A stretch of DNA of 64,000 nt from Lethocerus indicus (lineage: Eukaryota > Arthropoda > Insecta > Hemiptera > Belostomatidae). Below are positions 53,178 through 64,000 of this stretch, piece after piece. The stretch spans positions 8,627,501-8,691,500 of the forward strand of contig JACDQD010000102.1 of assembly GCA_019843655.1 (NCBI GenBank), written 5' to 3'. The notes under the pieces were generated by a model. It was not told where the DNA came from. It did not search any database and saw only the letters and a list, made by a program, of their open reading frames with translations. The position numbers and the translations under genes are program-made. The first letter of the stretch is position 1; every line of letters begins with the position of its first letter.

Positions 53178-53252
53178 TACTAATGAAGTTTATTTTGTTT
53201 TTTCAGGTAAGTTTTGATATCATGATGATAGTGCTAAAGAGCTCCGGTGAGT
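53178..53252 (+). other. Recursive-splicing (ratchet) site with 40-nt RS exon
   Basis: A TACTAAT branch-point word (53178-53184, branch A at 53183) is followed by a T-rich tract and CAG (AG 53205-53206) joined directly to GTAAGT (53207-53212). The branch-to-acceptor distance is about 23 nt, normal for a functional 3' splice site. A second 5' splice site, GTGAGT, lies at 53247-53252, giving an RS exon of 40 nt. It is open only in the frame starting at GTA. The core TTGTTTTTTCAGGTAAGT is identical over 18 bases to the site at 12790, 40.4 kb upstream, although the surrounding sequences are unrelated. The site implies stepwise removal of a long + strand intron. The host gene is not visible. Confidence 0.8.
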
Positions 53253-53259
53253 AATGAAA

Positions 53260-56200
53260 TTATTATTCAATAGTTGCTGAATACACCAAAATATTATCTT
53301 CTTGGATGGAGATTTAGGAAATCTATTTCTGTATATTCATAATAATAATTCATACATTTCCTTTATATTGTCCAAAACCTGGTTACGTTTGTCATAGATT
53401 TTCATTTATCTCCCATCATTATTTGTTCTTAATATGAAAACAAGATATAATATTATATCGTCAACAGGGCTGTGGGTGTTTTCGTTCTCAAAGCCACATT
53501 TAATCGGAATATTTCGATTCGAAAACCCTCTTCCTATTAACCGACACTATTCAAATAAATTACGAACTAAAATGGAAGTGAAATATATAACCATATAAGA
53601 CAAGCATAAATTTCTTCATGATCGAAAACGGAATTTAATCAAAAAAGTTTATTAAACTTATATCTCGACTATGATGCATTTAGATCCGATGCATAAGACC
53701 TAGGATTTTCCATATAGGCAAAAGTTCTTTTATGAATATATATTGTTTTTATTATCTTTTTAATTAACCTAACTGTGAAACCTCCTCCGCGACTCTAATA
53801 TTCCCATAGTTTGCATAGTCCACATCATTGTCGCATCTCTAACATTTTCTCCGTCCCCTATTTCCCGGAGAAAACCTCCCTTTATTCCCGGTTTAAGACC
53901 CAGTGCCTTTCCCCTCACTCCCACTACTGCTTTTATGCCTGTGTATATGACAAACTGTAATGGCGTTTTTCCCTATTTACATTTTAAGTTTCCATCCCCC
54001 GTCTTTCGCCGTCCCCCTTTCCGCGGTGACGTCATCACCTCCAGCAGCAGCGGCATCATCAGCGCCATCCGGCCAGAGTTCTCTCGTTCTCTTGTCCCCG
54101 CCGAACGTCGTCCCTTTGTCCCACTCTTTCTCTGCCACTGCCTCTCACTTCCTCTCTGTCTCGAGGCATGCACCCACGCGCACATGCACTTGCGCTCACC
54201 CTTATCCTTTCTATTATACTATCCTTTTTAACAAGGGCTGGCCCTCTCCCCCTTTTCGCCTTACTGTCATCACACCTCCGCTTCTGTACCTTCAAGGCTG
54301 AGCTGCGTTTTACTTCCGGAAACTGGAGCAGAATTCTGTCGATTATTTTATTGTACTCTTTTTTCCAATATTCCTTTCTTGTTCCTACACCGTATGCAAT
54401 ATTCTGCCTGTTGTACTGCTCGTATTTGCTCACTTATACTATGAAAAATAATTCCAGTAAAGCGCGAAGAGATACTGTAATAATGCCCAAACGTGAAGTT
54501 TAATATAATTATACTTGGATAGTGTTCAACAACGCCTATTGCTTTCGAATGATTGAAATATAATATAGTGTGTCTTTTAAACTTTTGATAATGAAATTGT
54601 GTTCTTTGTTCTTTAAATGAAGTTAAACCAATTACCGTATCGTTCTGTTGTGCCGACGCTTTGTGATTACTCGAATTGTAAATACAAGCAACACACACAC
54701 AACTTTGAAATAAATTGTTTTGAACCGTATTCAATGTAATTCCCTCCATCATCATTCAATGCCATTTATTCCATTAGTATTGTTAAAATGTTGGCTTTTG
54801 GCATTAACATAAGACCTGAATAGAGAATTTCCATCTCATCATAGTGTTTGCTACATGATAGAACTCGTTGGCCGAGGTATTTGTTTACAATAAACATTGA
54901 TTTTCCGTTCCCCCACCACTTTCTCCCTGCAATTTAAATTGTGGGCCTGACAGTGGGTGGGGAGAAAGAGGAATGGATTTCAAAATGGCGGGCGGTCGTT
55001 CCGAAAAAACAGGAAATGGATGTATTTAAATTAATTTATATACACAGGCGCGCGCGCTTGTAAAAAAATCATTATTCTACAGTGCGTACGAATGCAGAGG
55101 AAAGTAAATGTTCTACGAACGTCGGAACTGTATCTATATACAACTTTTTGTTGAAAAAAATGTGAATGAAACTGAACCGACGGTCTTATAATTTGACCGA
55201 TGTTTAGACGTACTTTTTAAATTTAACTTCTATTTAACCGAGGAGCACGATCATTCAGTTCTTCGCGACATAATTTATACTAAGGTATTAAGAAATGATG
55301 CTATGTATCACCATGCTACAGCTGCTCCATCGGAACTAGAGAATAACGTTCGCCCGATACTGCTGTATTAAATTTAAGAACCTGTCGCGGTATTATTTAC
55401 GCGTTTCTTATTTCCCGTTAATTATTACAGTCGCGACGGGGACGTCTTTTGTAATAATTTCAAATTTTCACATTTTGCTCCTTTCAAAGAGCCCCCCCCG
55501 CCACACCGCCATCCAGCTGCCGGCAAGGCGTATAAATCTGGGAAAGGCGGCTGTGGCTGGGGCGAGGTATGAATAGAGCCGGCGGGTTGGGACGGCTCAC
55601 TCGCACGCTCCTCCCGCGGCACGCACCTCCACGCACTATTTCACCTTTATTCCCCCCGCCCCCCGACCGCACTCCTACTTACCGCCTAAACGGCCCCCGC
55701 GTCATCCCATTCTCCGTATATGGGAAAAGTTTCCTTTCCCAAAACTCTGGGCCCTGCTCGAGGTGGGGGATCGGAACACCTTAAAGCACTAAAACCGCCC
55801 CTTTCGGGGCGCCTTTTTCTTCTCCGCCGTCATAAAGAAGTTTAGCCCTCCCTCTCCCCGCCTGGCGCACTCCTCCCCCAAATTATGAAATATGTTGGTG
55901 GTATCGCGACGCCCAGCGAAAAACGCGCGGGGGCCCTCCTAACCCGAGATCTGGCTCCAGGTCGCCCGAACCATAAATCCTTGTGGCTCGCTCTTCTCAC
56001 TGACGACGTAGGCAATCTTTGTTTAAATGTAAGTACACCGCGCCCGGAAAATTAACAGTGAGAATCACTTCATTCGAACAGTTATTATAATATAATGGAC
56101 AATAGAATTATAATTCAAAATTGCAATTTGAGCTGTAATGTGATAATTATTATAAATTTATTATATTCTTATAAAAAACATTATTCTAAAATGTGTAACT

Positions 56201-59200
56201 TTAAATCTAACTTCAAAATATAAGGAGCGGAGCGATACTACACACCGTACTGAAGTATTCCGGTCAATTTGCAAAATTAGCATTCGCAATAGGCCGGACA
56301 TTTTGAAAGAATCCGGAAAGAACACTTAATGCCTAAATAAAAATACTTGAAAACATTACAACATAGGACTGAGTGCTAGGGGCTGCCCTGAAGGGAAACA
56401 GTGTGGTCGGCGGCCGGCCGACTAGATCATCCGTCCGGTTTTCTGAAATGTTTTTCCCCCTCTCCGCATTATATCCGCCCTCGTTTTTAAAAGTTACAAC
56501 CCCGGGCCGGAAGGGGGAAGCTGAGATCCTTTGCCTTTGATACGCGAGCCGTATCCAAAATAAGAGTGAAAGACGCGTCAGGTGGATGAATCCATCCGTC
56601 AGAAACATTTTGACTTCAGACGTATTTAATATCTAAAACGGTTTTAGGAAAAAATGATACACTGGAGAGGCCCTCCTATCCCACCCCTTGTGCCCACTGA
56701 ACAAGACTCCCCAATTGGATTTATCGGGGAATTTTTTCAACTTTTTCCCTTCCCGACCTATTAAAATCATCAAGCCCACAAAGTTTATACGAAACTTAGT
56801 TTTAACGCCGAATCGGTTTTTTTACGTTTTGCCCATTTCATATTTTATTTCCGTCCCTTATCCCCTGCGACAGCCCTGGAAAAATATTAACTACCATTCC
56901 AGACATGAATTTGTGCACGTGTCGTCGTCAAAGAGTTACCCTTGATCCCGCGTTTAATTCGTTAATTTAAACATTTCATTTTATTCTCTAAGCCTGCACC
57001 AATTTCCTCTTTGCTCGAATATATATTTATATGAAAATCACTGGGTCGCTTGTATTTATTTGAACGGTCAAACTGTAGCTTGATAATAAATAGTGTAGCA
57101 AAATTGATAACGGAAACCGGTTTTAGTGAAGATGAATCCCAACTGCCGGTAACAATTTTCTCATGTAAAAGAATGCTGAAAGGGCAAGCGAAAATACGTC
57201 ACGATTATAACTAAAATTTTATTTGATTTGCTCTGTAACCGACAGTATGTATTTTTATATATCAGTCCTCTTTAATACTTGTGGTTGAATGGAATATGAA
57301 TATGATTTAAATGAGACAGGTTCAAATGCAATACACGACGTTTTAAAATACCTCATAAATGGATTGGCTCGTAAAATTAGGTGTGCGTTACGTGCAAAAA
57401 ATTCTGTTTGAGATTGAACGGGTTCAATCTGTCTCGACGTTGGCCATTGGGCAAGACGGATTGTCTTCAAACTGTGATTTACGATCATATTCACTGTCCG
57501 TGAAACCCTCTGAGGTTAACCCAATCTATTATTTTTTCTAAACTTTATTAAACGGCGAATTCATCCGTACCGTTAATATCCTTTGCGGAATATAATCCAT
57601 CGCTATTGACAAGCATCCTCTTTCAGGGGGGTGCCTTTTCGAACAAAGGGGCCCATTAATTATTAACTAGGGGATGGAAGCCGAGGGGGTTGTGGAGTGG
57701 GGGTGTTGTAATTTTCATAGGCCTACTAGCCCACTTTTCAACTCGGAGGGTACTTCACCCCTTTTCAGCCCCTATCTGTCTCCCCTTTTAGAAGCGGCTT
57801 TTTTTTTGCTCTTTTCTACTTTCAGTTTTTCTCCGAGTTATTTCTTGTACGGAAACGTGGTGATTTTCGGCGGAGTATGAAGCTGCTTTGCCGTACATTG
57901 AGAATGACTAGTCCTTTTCAAGACATTTATAACGGATTTTAGAAATTCGGGAATTTTTTTAAGTCGTTCTGAAACTGATTGAATGTTTGTTCAAAATTAA
58001 TTTCGGTTATTTTACCGCGATTGAAAAATATTTTAAAATAGAACGATTCTAAATAATATGTTAAATACATTAATTTACAAAATGTGGTTATCAGTATAAA
58101 AGAATTGAAACTTTTAGATAACTGAATTAAAACGTTCTATCCCCACATGAGTGACTGGACATGGTTTATACATCAGTAAGTTCGTAACTATAATCCAGAA
58201 ACAGCGTTTAAAAACAATTAGAATTATATGCACATTAGTAGATATACACCGAGGAGTTGCATTTGGCCGACATTTACCTGTTGGGGGTTAACAGCTGGAC
58301 ATTGATCATTGGCCAGAGGGTGCAATTTCGACTCTAACGACCCTACCGACTTAACGCTGTTGTTTTACTGTCGGGGGTTGGTTTTGGTGGCTAGTCCCGG
58401 GCCCGTAGTCCCTTCCTACTTTACCCACGGTTTAGTAGAAGAACAACAGAAAAGAGCGCCATCTTATTTTAGTCGGTTTTCTTACGCCCGTGCCACAGTT
58501 AATAATTCCAGAATTTTTGTAAACACATTTTGAAAATAGCAGGCAGGATTATTGTCTCCTTGGCTCCTATCCGAGAATTTCAATACTATAGGATTACACA
58601 TTAAATAATACTTTGGCGTACTCGATCCATTCATTTACAACAATGCAAGTTTCAAGCATTAATATATTAATGCAGTCATCGATGAACAGCAATATTTTTG
58701 TATTCTCTGCATACATTTAATAACGGATAAATTTATTTACCTTATGCGGAAAGGAATTACATATCTACGTTAGACAGGAACAGGTTGTAAATACTATAAA
58801 TAAATTACGTAATAAATATTCGTGGTAAATATACCACGCTATTAATCATACCACCTCAAAATCCAATATTCATTATTAAACCTCTGAACAGAGAGGTGAA
58901 AATTCAAAGGGCGAAATTCGTCCGAATGAATAAATATTGATTAACCTAGTTATTACACGTGTTTATTATCTTCTGCAACATTAAATTGCCAGATATTTCG
59001 CATGTTATCAGATTTTGGGGGTTTATTTTAATTAAACATAACGGTGTCGGTTGTGACAAATGCAATCATTAAAATGTAGTAACGGTGAATATTATTTTCG
59101 AGACTACGTTTTTCGTTATCTAATGTCTAAATTTGGTTTGCAGGCCCTGCTTGTTCGGATCATTTAAAATGTTCATTTCCAATGTTAGTAATACATACGA

Positions 59201-62200
59201 CAAATTTATTTCTTTAGAAAAAAAATTGAGTTCACCGGGTTTTCCGTTCCTAAAATAATTGCACAGGAAGGTATGTTTAAAAGACTGTAAAACGCTGGGA
59301 TATTAACACAGAAAATGCCACAAACAGAATATTACATGGTACTCACTCCCCAGCTCCCGACTCCGTATCGTTTATTGCCGTGAAAAATGAGGGTAACGCA
59401 GCCGGAAAGAAAAAATGGCTGGCAAAAACTCTGGAAAGAAGGAAAGAATTGCAAAGCGTACGGGAAAAAAACGACACAACATGTCGGTGGTGTTTTTATA
59501 ACGGTATAAAACGGAAATGGCCGGGTCCACCCCCGCGGCCCGCCACCGGGCATGGAAGCAATTAAAATGTCATTACCGGTCGTTACGTTGAATTTGACAG
59601 AAATAAAACGCAGGGAGGCTCTGGCCGCTATTTGTCGGCCGATTGTTCCACCGTTTATCTCACAGAAATTCTGTGACCCTCTTCCTTTTCGCGTTTACGT
59701 GCGCCAGAAATCCCGGCCGCCATAACAGCACCCCCACTATACCCCAATTACAGGCCCAAACTCTATTCCGAAATAACTCTTAAGTTTATTCCAAATTCAT
59801 TTAGTAATTCAGCAGTTAGTAAGGACTTCCTTTACGTAGGTAAATTGCTTCTTTTCGCTCCGTTTCGTCGGCTGAGTTTCAACAACGTTGCCGTTGGACG
59901 TCCATCACATGCGAGGACTGGTCTCGCTGAATTAATCAATCTTATCTTATCAATCTTAATTAATCAAGATGTTTTATTTGATCAGTCGACTAACCTCAGC
60001 TTAATGTGTTTGTATAGGGAATATTTAGACATATTCTCTGTGCTCTCTCCTTTAATAGGGCCGATAATAATTTCTGTTTCTCGCTATCGCCCTAGCAGAA
60101 TGGCCATCGTCAGAATGCTGCAGATAACATTCGATATAACGTTAATAACAAATAAACCGTTTCCTACCGCGCTCCTCGGTTTCTCTCTGTTTTCTCCAGT
60201 CCTTCTCTTATCTTAGTTACCTCCAGTCCAGAACGAAAATTTTTTTCTCTGTGAAGGAGAATGTTAGACATAAAAACAAAATTTTTCCGCGAGGACTGCT
60301 CCGCCTCTATCTCTTGGAATAGGCCCTCGTGTCGGTTTTCCAAGGGGGGATTGAATATTTTGACAGTGTCGGTGGAGCAAATATACATTGGATATCCCTA
60401 TTGTCCCGCCTCCTCTCCTTTTGTTTGATCAGCGGAACGATTTCCCGCCGAGACGAGACACGACTGGCGAGGCTCCGTGAAAGGGGAAACTTTCGCATAG
60501 GGGGCCGGGGAAATCGACTGCGAAGCTCCTTACACCCACCGTACGGATGTAGATCCGAAACATGGCGGTTGCACCGGGTGTAGGAACAATTTCGTGTTTA
60601 AGACTCGCCGAAATGGGTTCCCTCGTATTCGCGGCGGTGCCTGAAACCGATCGCTAAAGTCAACCCAACTTTCCATATCAAAGCAGCAAAGAAGCCGGGA
60701 TGAGGGGTTAGTTAGAAATTCTTCCGTGTTTATTTAGTCCGGGTCTAGTTTGACTTTCATTACAAGTAAGCATGTGTCGCCCATTGTGTGTAATAGCGAA
60801 CCTCCGAGGCCCGTAGTACGCGAATAATCTTTCGACAGTATTCGAAATTATGATCTATATCCCGAACCACACGTCATGAACAAGTTCCAGATATCTCTCC
60901 CGGTTTTGTGAACCCGGCAGTATAATTGCATTGTTCACTTGTTTATTTGTTTCCATCCATCCCTGTGCCCCTACGTTGAAAATCTATTTCACGACCCCCT
61001 ACCCTCTCACTCCCTCGGGGGGCTGAGAAATGAACTTTACCCTTTGCTGGGAAAATTAGTTTATAGTTTCGCTTTTAGTTGTTTGTGATTGGTGGGGTCG
61101 AACTGAGGGGTGTGGTTTAAATTGTGCTCTGCCCCCTTCCCCTTCATCAACCCCTCCACCGAGCACTCACACAGACACGGCTACGAATGTATCTGCAATC
61201 CGATTGCTGTGTCTCGGCTTATTGTTGTTTGTAGTTGTATTGGCTGTTATTTCGGCAGTTGATGGGCGAGGGGGCTGTTATGGGACGGGGAGACTTCTAA
61301 TAATAGTGTTCTCGCATTTAGTGATTGTTCGACTAAATATCCATAAACCCCGTACTACAGACTATCCGATTATATTGGTTAAATCGGTGTTTTACAAACC
61401 TTGGGCACAATTTGCGAAAAATGGACATTTACGATTTTTCCTTCATACTACGAGCATATCGGAATTTATTCACGTAAAACATACGCCGGCTTACTAATAA
61501 TTACTATGTGAATACTACTGTTTACTAATGCTTAGTAAGTTCTGTTTACATTTATGTACAGATACGAGTTAATAATCCAAATTGTAACTAATCCGGAGTT
61601 AATAGGTTTATCGAAAAAAAATAAAGGTAAAGCATCGAATTAACTTCTGTCGGGTTGGCCAATTTGAAAGGTGAGGACGAGGCATTTAGGAGAAAAAGCT
61701 AATTGACTTTTTTCTTTCGACCCCAACGCCGATCCACTCAAAATATTATTAGGCTCATTTGACAAAATGCCAAGACGGGAGTGTTTTTTAGAAACTAATT
61801 AGCTGCTATCTAAAATGAAAAGGAATGGTCGACTTGCCCCACATATATAATCTTCATTGTCTCTAGGTAATTCCTTCTGTTGCCGTATAACCTGTGTCCT
61901 GTTACATAAGGCGGTATTCATGAATAATCCGAATATTATATTCAGCCTTTCTACTATTAATTACCGATGGTGATTTAAAGACTCGTTCTATAACACTTTG
62001 ATTCAGTTACATATATAGATGAAAAAATACAGATAAGAAAATACAAACACAAATATTATCCAAGTGCTAACAAATTCGTGTTCTTTGTTCATGTTTACAG
62101 AAAGTTTTTACAGACTTGCAGGCAATGACAATACCTGTCTCCTTTTGTGCAGTTCCTGTATTTCATGTTCATGCATATTAGCCTTCTTTGATAGTGAAAA

Positions 62201-63626
62201 ATATGCCATTACTCAATGTATATGCATATAACCGTCCTATCAAAGGAATAAACGGTATTTTAAAAATTATAATATTCTCGTAATGGACTCTTCATAAGCG
62301 TTAATCGAAGCAATTAACCGATCCAGTAACAACTGTCATCAGGTCATTTTCTCACGAGCATAATTAACCCCCGCCAATTTCCCAAATCAATTTGTTTTCT
62401 AGGCATTCGAAATGAATTTATATTCGGTTGCCTATTGGGGGGAATTGAATGGGGCCGTGTGTTTGTTGATGCGGGCGGTGTATGTGTGTACAGGCTAAAC
62501 CGGATGTGTCAGTTCACCAACAAGGTTGTTCCGGCCTCCGCTCCCTCCCCCGAGCCACCCCCGCAGCGTAAATTCGCTAATCTATTTATAGTCATCAACC
62601 GACCGGTAATTCGATTTTACGTAGATCCGATAATAATGGGGTCGATACACCACCACTTCCAGCCAAACCGACGCGTCGCTCAGAGTTAAAGGGATCTTCG
62701 GCCGAACAAAGAGAATAATCAACAAACGTGATAATAAAAAACCTGCGTGTCATTCCCCGCAAGATACAATTCGATATTTGCAAATATACATAATATACCA
62801 TTAATAATGACTGCGAGTTCTGAAATGCATTTTAAGCTTACAGCTTCTCAATTGTTTGGCCCTTTGCTAGACTCTTGAACTGTAAGTATGGTTCACATAT
62901 TAGACCAAACAAGGTAATTTTTTTATAGAAAAGTTTTTGTGAAATTTTATTAAACTTTATGTATGCGCTTTATCATTCTTATATGTCCTCCTGCTAATTA
63001 AAATTAGCTAAACTCTATAGCGACTGAAACATAATTTTTGGTGCATAACCAATTTAAAAATTTTCTGGATTTAAACAAAGAATTCTTTTTAAATTTTCAT
63101 TCTTTCGCTTAATTACATATGCACTGTACTATTAACTATAATAGGCCCCACAATTTTTATTGACTTGGCAGGTATAAAGTGGAAGTTTAAAAGGCTTAGT
63201 AAAACTGGCGGGGGGCGAAAGGAAATGAGCTTATTCCACGAGTTGTGGTTTCACTATAGTGTGTAAAGAGTGGGCCTGTGGGCATACTTTAATATCCCGT
63301 GGGAGAGCCGGGACCGATCCAGACTCAACTAAGCCCCTGTTCCAATCAAAAGGGGTTTAAAATGCACCTACCCTTAACCGGCAGAGCTTAAGGCAGGAAC
63401 CGGTTCTCCTTCGCCTTCTCTCCATTAAACTGTTTGTAATGGGTCTCCTTCTGTCGCGAAATTCGCCCTCCCTCTAATTTCTCTATGGGACCTATATGCC
63501 GGTATTATTTTTATAGATTCTGGCTTGGGTACAACGTAAGGTTTACATTCTCCCTTATATTTAATCGATTTCGATTTATTTCTAATTCCCCACGTAGTAA
63601 AACCATTAATTGTGATATTTATTACA
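53260..63626. other. Gene-free spacer
   Basis: No gene recognised over this 10-kb stretch. C/T-rich strips at 53860-54260 and 55590-55870 produce low-complexity frames. A GC hairpin, CGCCCC/GGGGCG followed by T5, lies at 55796-55817. A 123-codon hydrophobic frame at 59845-60216 has no family resemblance or splice context. G-rich and C-rich patches at 56390-56520 and 60490-60545 add nothing coding. Confidence 0.5.
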
Positions 63627-63639
63627 ATATTTTTCCAGT
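63627..63639. repeat. Left target-site duplication of copy 3
   Basis: ATATTTTTCCAGT, matching 63938-63950 at 12 of 13 positions. Confidence 0.6.
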
Positions 63640-63937
63640 CTTTTAACATACCTGTTTTGTGTCACTTATACTGTGAGGAGCTATATGTACGGCGCTAATA
63701 CTAAAACGTAAGTCAGACCTTTGTTGCGGGCTGGTAATAGGTGCGCCGTACCATTGAAACTGGTAGCGCATTAAACTGAACACAGTACAAGTGACAGTGA
63801 CAGTGCAGTGAGGATGCCCAGAAAACATCCAAAGTACCAAAAGTGACTAACACCGCTACTGAAGATGGCGAGCAGCCGAAACCGGTCTAGCAAAAGACCA
63901 AACCAGCGAGAGGAGACGGAAACACAAGAAATCTGCG
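63640..63937 (-). mobile_element. Palindromic MITE-like element, copy 3 (left arm mostly deleted)
   Basis: The left end keeps the outer word TTTTAACATACCTGTTTTGTG shared with copy 2, then jumps over roughly 145 bases of arm to its inner end (from about 63662). The 78-base core at 63692-63769 is the reverse complement of the copy 2 core, 71 of 78 bases identical, and again begins GCGCTA and ends TAGCGC. The inner arm segments on both sides are inverted too. The right arm (63798-63937) aligns with those of copies 1 and 2 and stops at almost the same base as copy 2. The strand given is that of the core relative to copy 2. No coding capacity. Confidence 0.85.
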
Positions 63938-63950
63938 ATATTCTTCCAGT
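63938..63950. repeat. Right target-site duplication of copy 3
   Basis: ATATTCTTCCAGT, a 12/13 match to 63627-63639. It starts directly after the end of the arm. Confidence 0.6.
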
Positions 63951-64000
63951 ATCTTTAGAATCATTAGAATGTCGCCAGTCTAGCTCATAGAAATACCGAG

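Noticed and set aside
55796..55817. GC hairpin followed by T5, resembling a bacterial terminator or a histone 3' stem-loop
   Set aside because: The setting is eukaryotic and gene-free, and the stem lacks the histone consensus closing pair and flanks. It is most likely chance in a GC-rich patch.
59845..60216. 123-codon hydrophobic open frame
   Set aside because: No recognisable family, no splice or promoter context, and a length plausible by chance in 64 kb.
60535..60570. GTAGATCCGAA resembling part of the mir-10 mature sequence
   Set aside because: The 5' seed does not match and no matching star arm is visible, so there is no support for a Hox-cluster microRNA here.
61845..61872. CTCTAG|GTAATT as a ratchet site
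   Set aside because: The donor is poor and there is no RS-exon donor downstream.

Overview
The window looks like animal nuclear DNA that is almost free of genes. I found no open frame I could recognise as a protein, no convincing tRNA or rRNA, no CRISPR array and no bacterial-style operon. It is moderately AT-rich, CpG is not obviously depleted, and AT-rich stretches alternate with short strips of C/T-rich or G/A-rich sequence. Dinucleotide microsatellites and one 16-base C run are scattered through it. This fits an invertebrate, perhaps an arthropod, but that is inference: no gene here identifies a taxon.

The most informative signals are two near-perfect recursive-splicing (ratchet) sites on the + strand, at 12790 and 53207. 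Each has a pyrimidine tract and CAG joined directly to GTAAGT, so a 3' and a 5' splice site share one point. Each is followed 39-40 nt later by a second 5' splice site, GTGAGT, which is the RS-exon arrangement known from very long introns. The two share an 18-base core. A weaker third candidate is at 39271. The simplest reading is that most or all of the window lies inside a giant intron of a + strand gene whose exons are outside it.

The only clear mobile DNA is one family of palindromic, non-coding elements with arms of about 140-170 bp. Copy 1 (1-174) is cut by the window start, copy 2 (25788-26244) is nearly complete, and copy 3 (63640-63937) is internally deleted. Copies 2 and 3 are flanked by direct repeats (10/10 and 12/13) that look like target-site duplications. 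Their 78-bp cores are inverted relative to each other. Two small decayed arm fragments may lie near 37633 and 48306.

Layout: 1-174 element arm; 175-12780 AT-rich spacer with a G-rich strip near 2280 and an (AT)n array at 9881; 12790 ratchet site; 12840-25770 spacer with CT, GA and (AT)n arrays and a small duplicated segment (16831/17461); 25788-26244 palindromic element; 26255-53170 spacer with (GT)n, a 12-bp hairpin, G-quadruplex motifs, the weak ratchet site and a C16 run; 53207 ratchet site; 53260-63626 spacer; 63640-63937 third element copy. The longest open frames (155-161 codons) all fall in C/T- or G/A-biased strips where stop codons are rare, and I treat them as composition artefacts.
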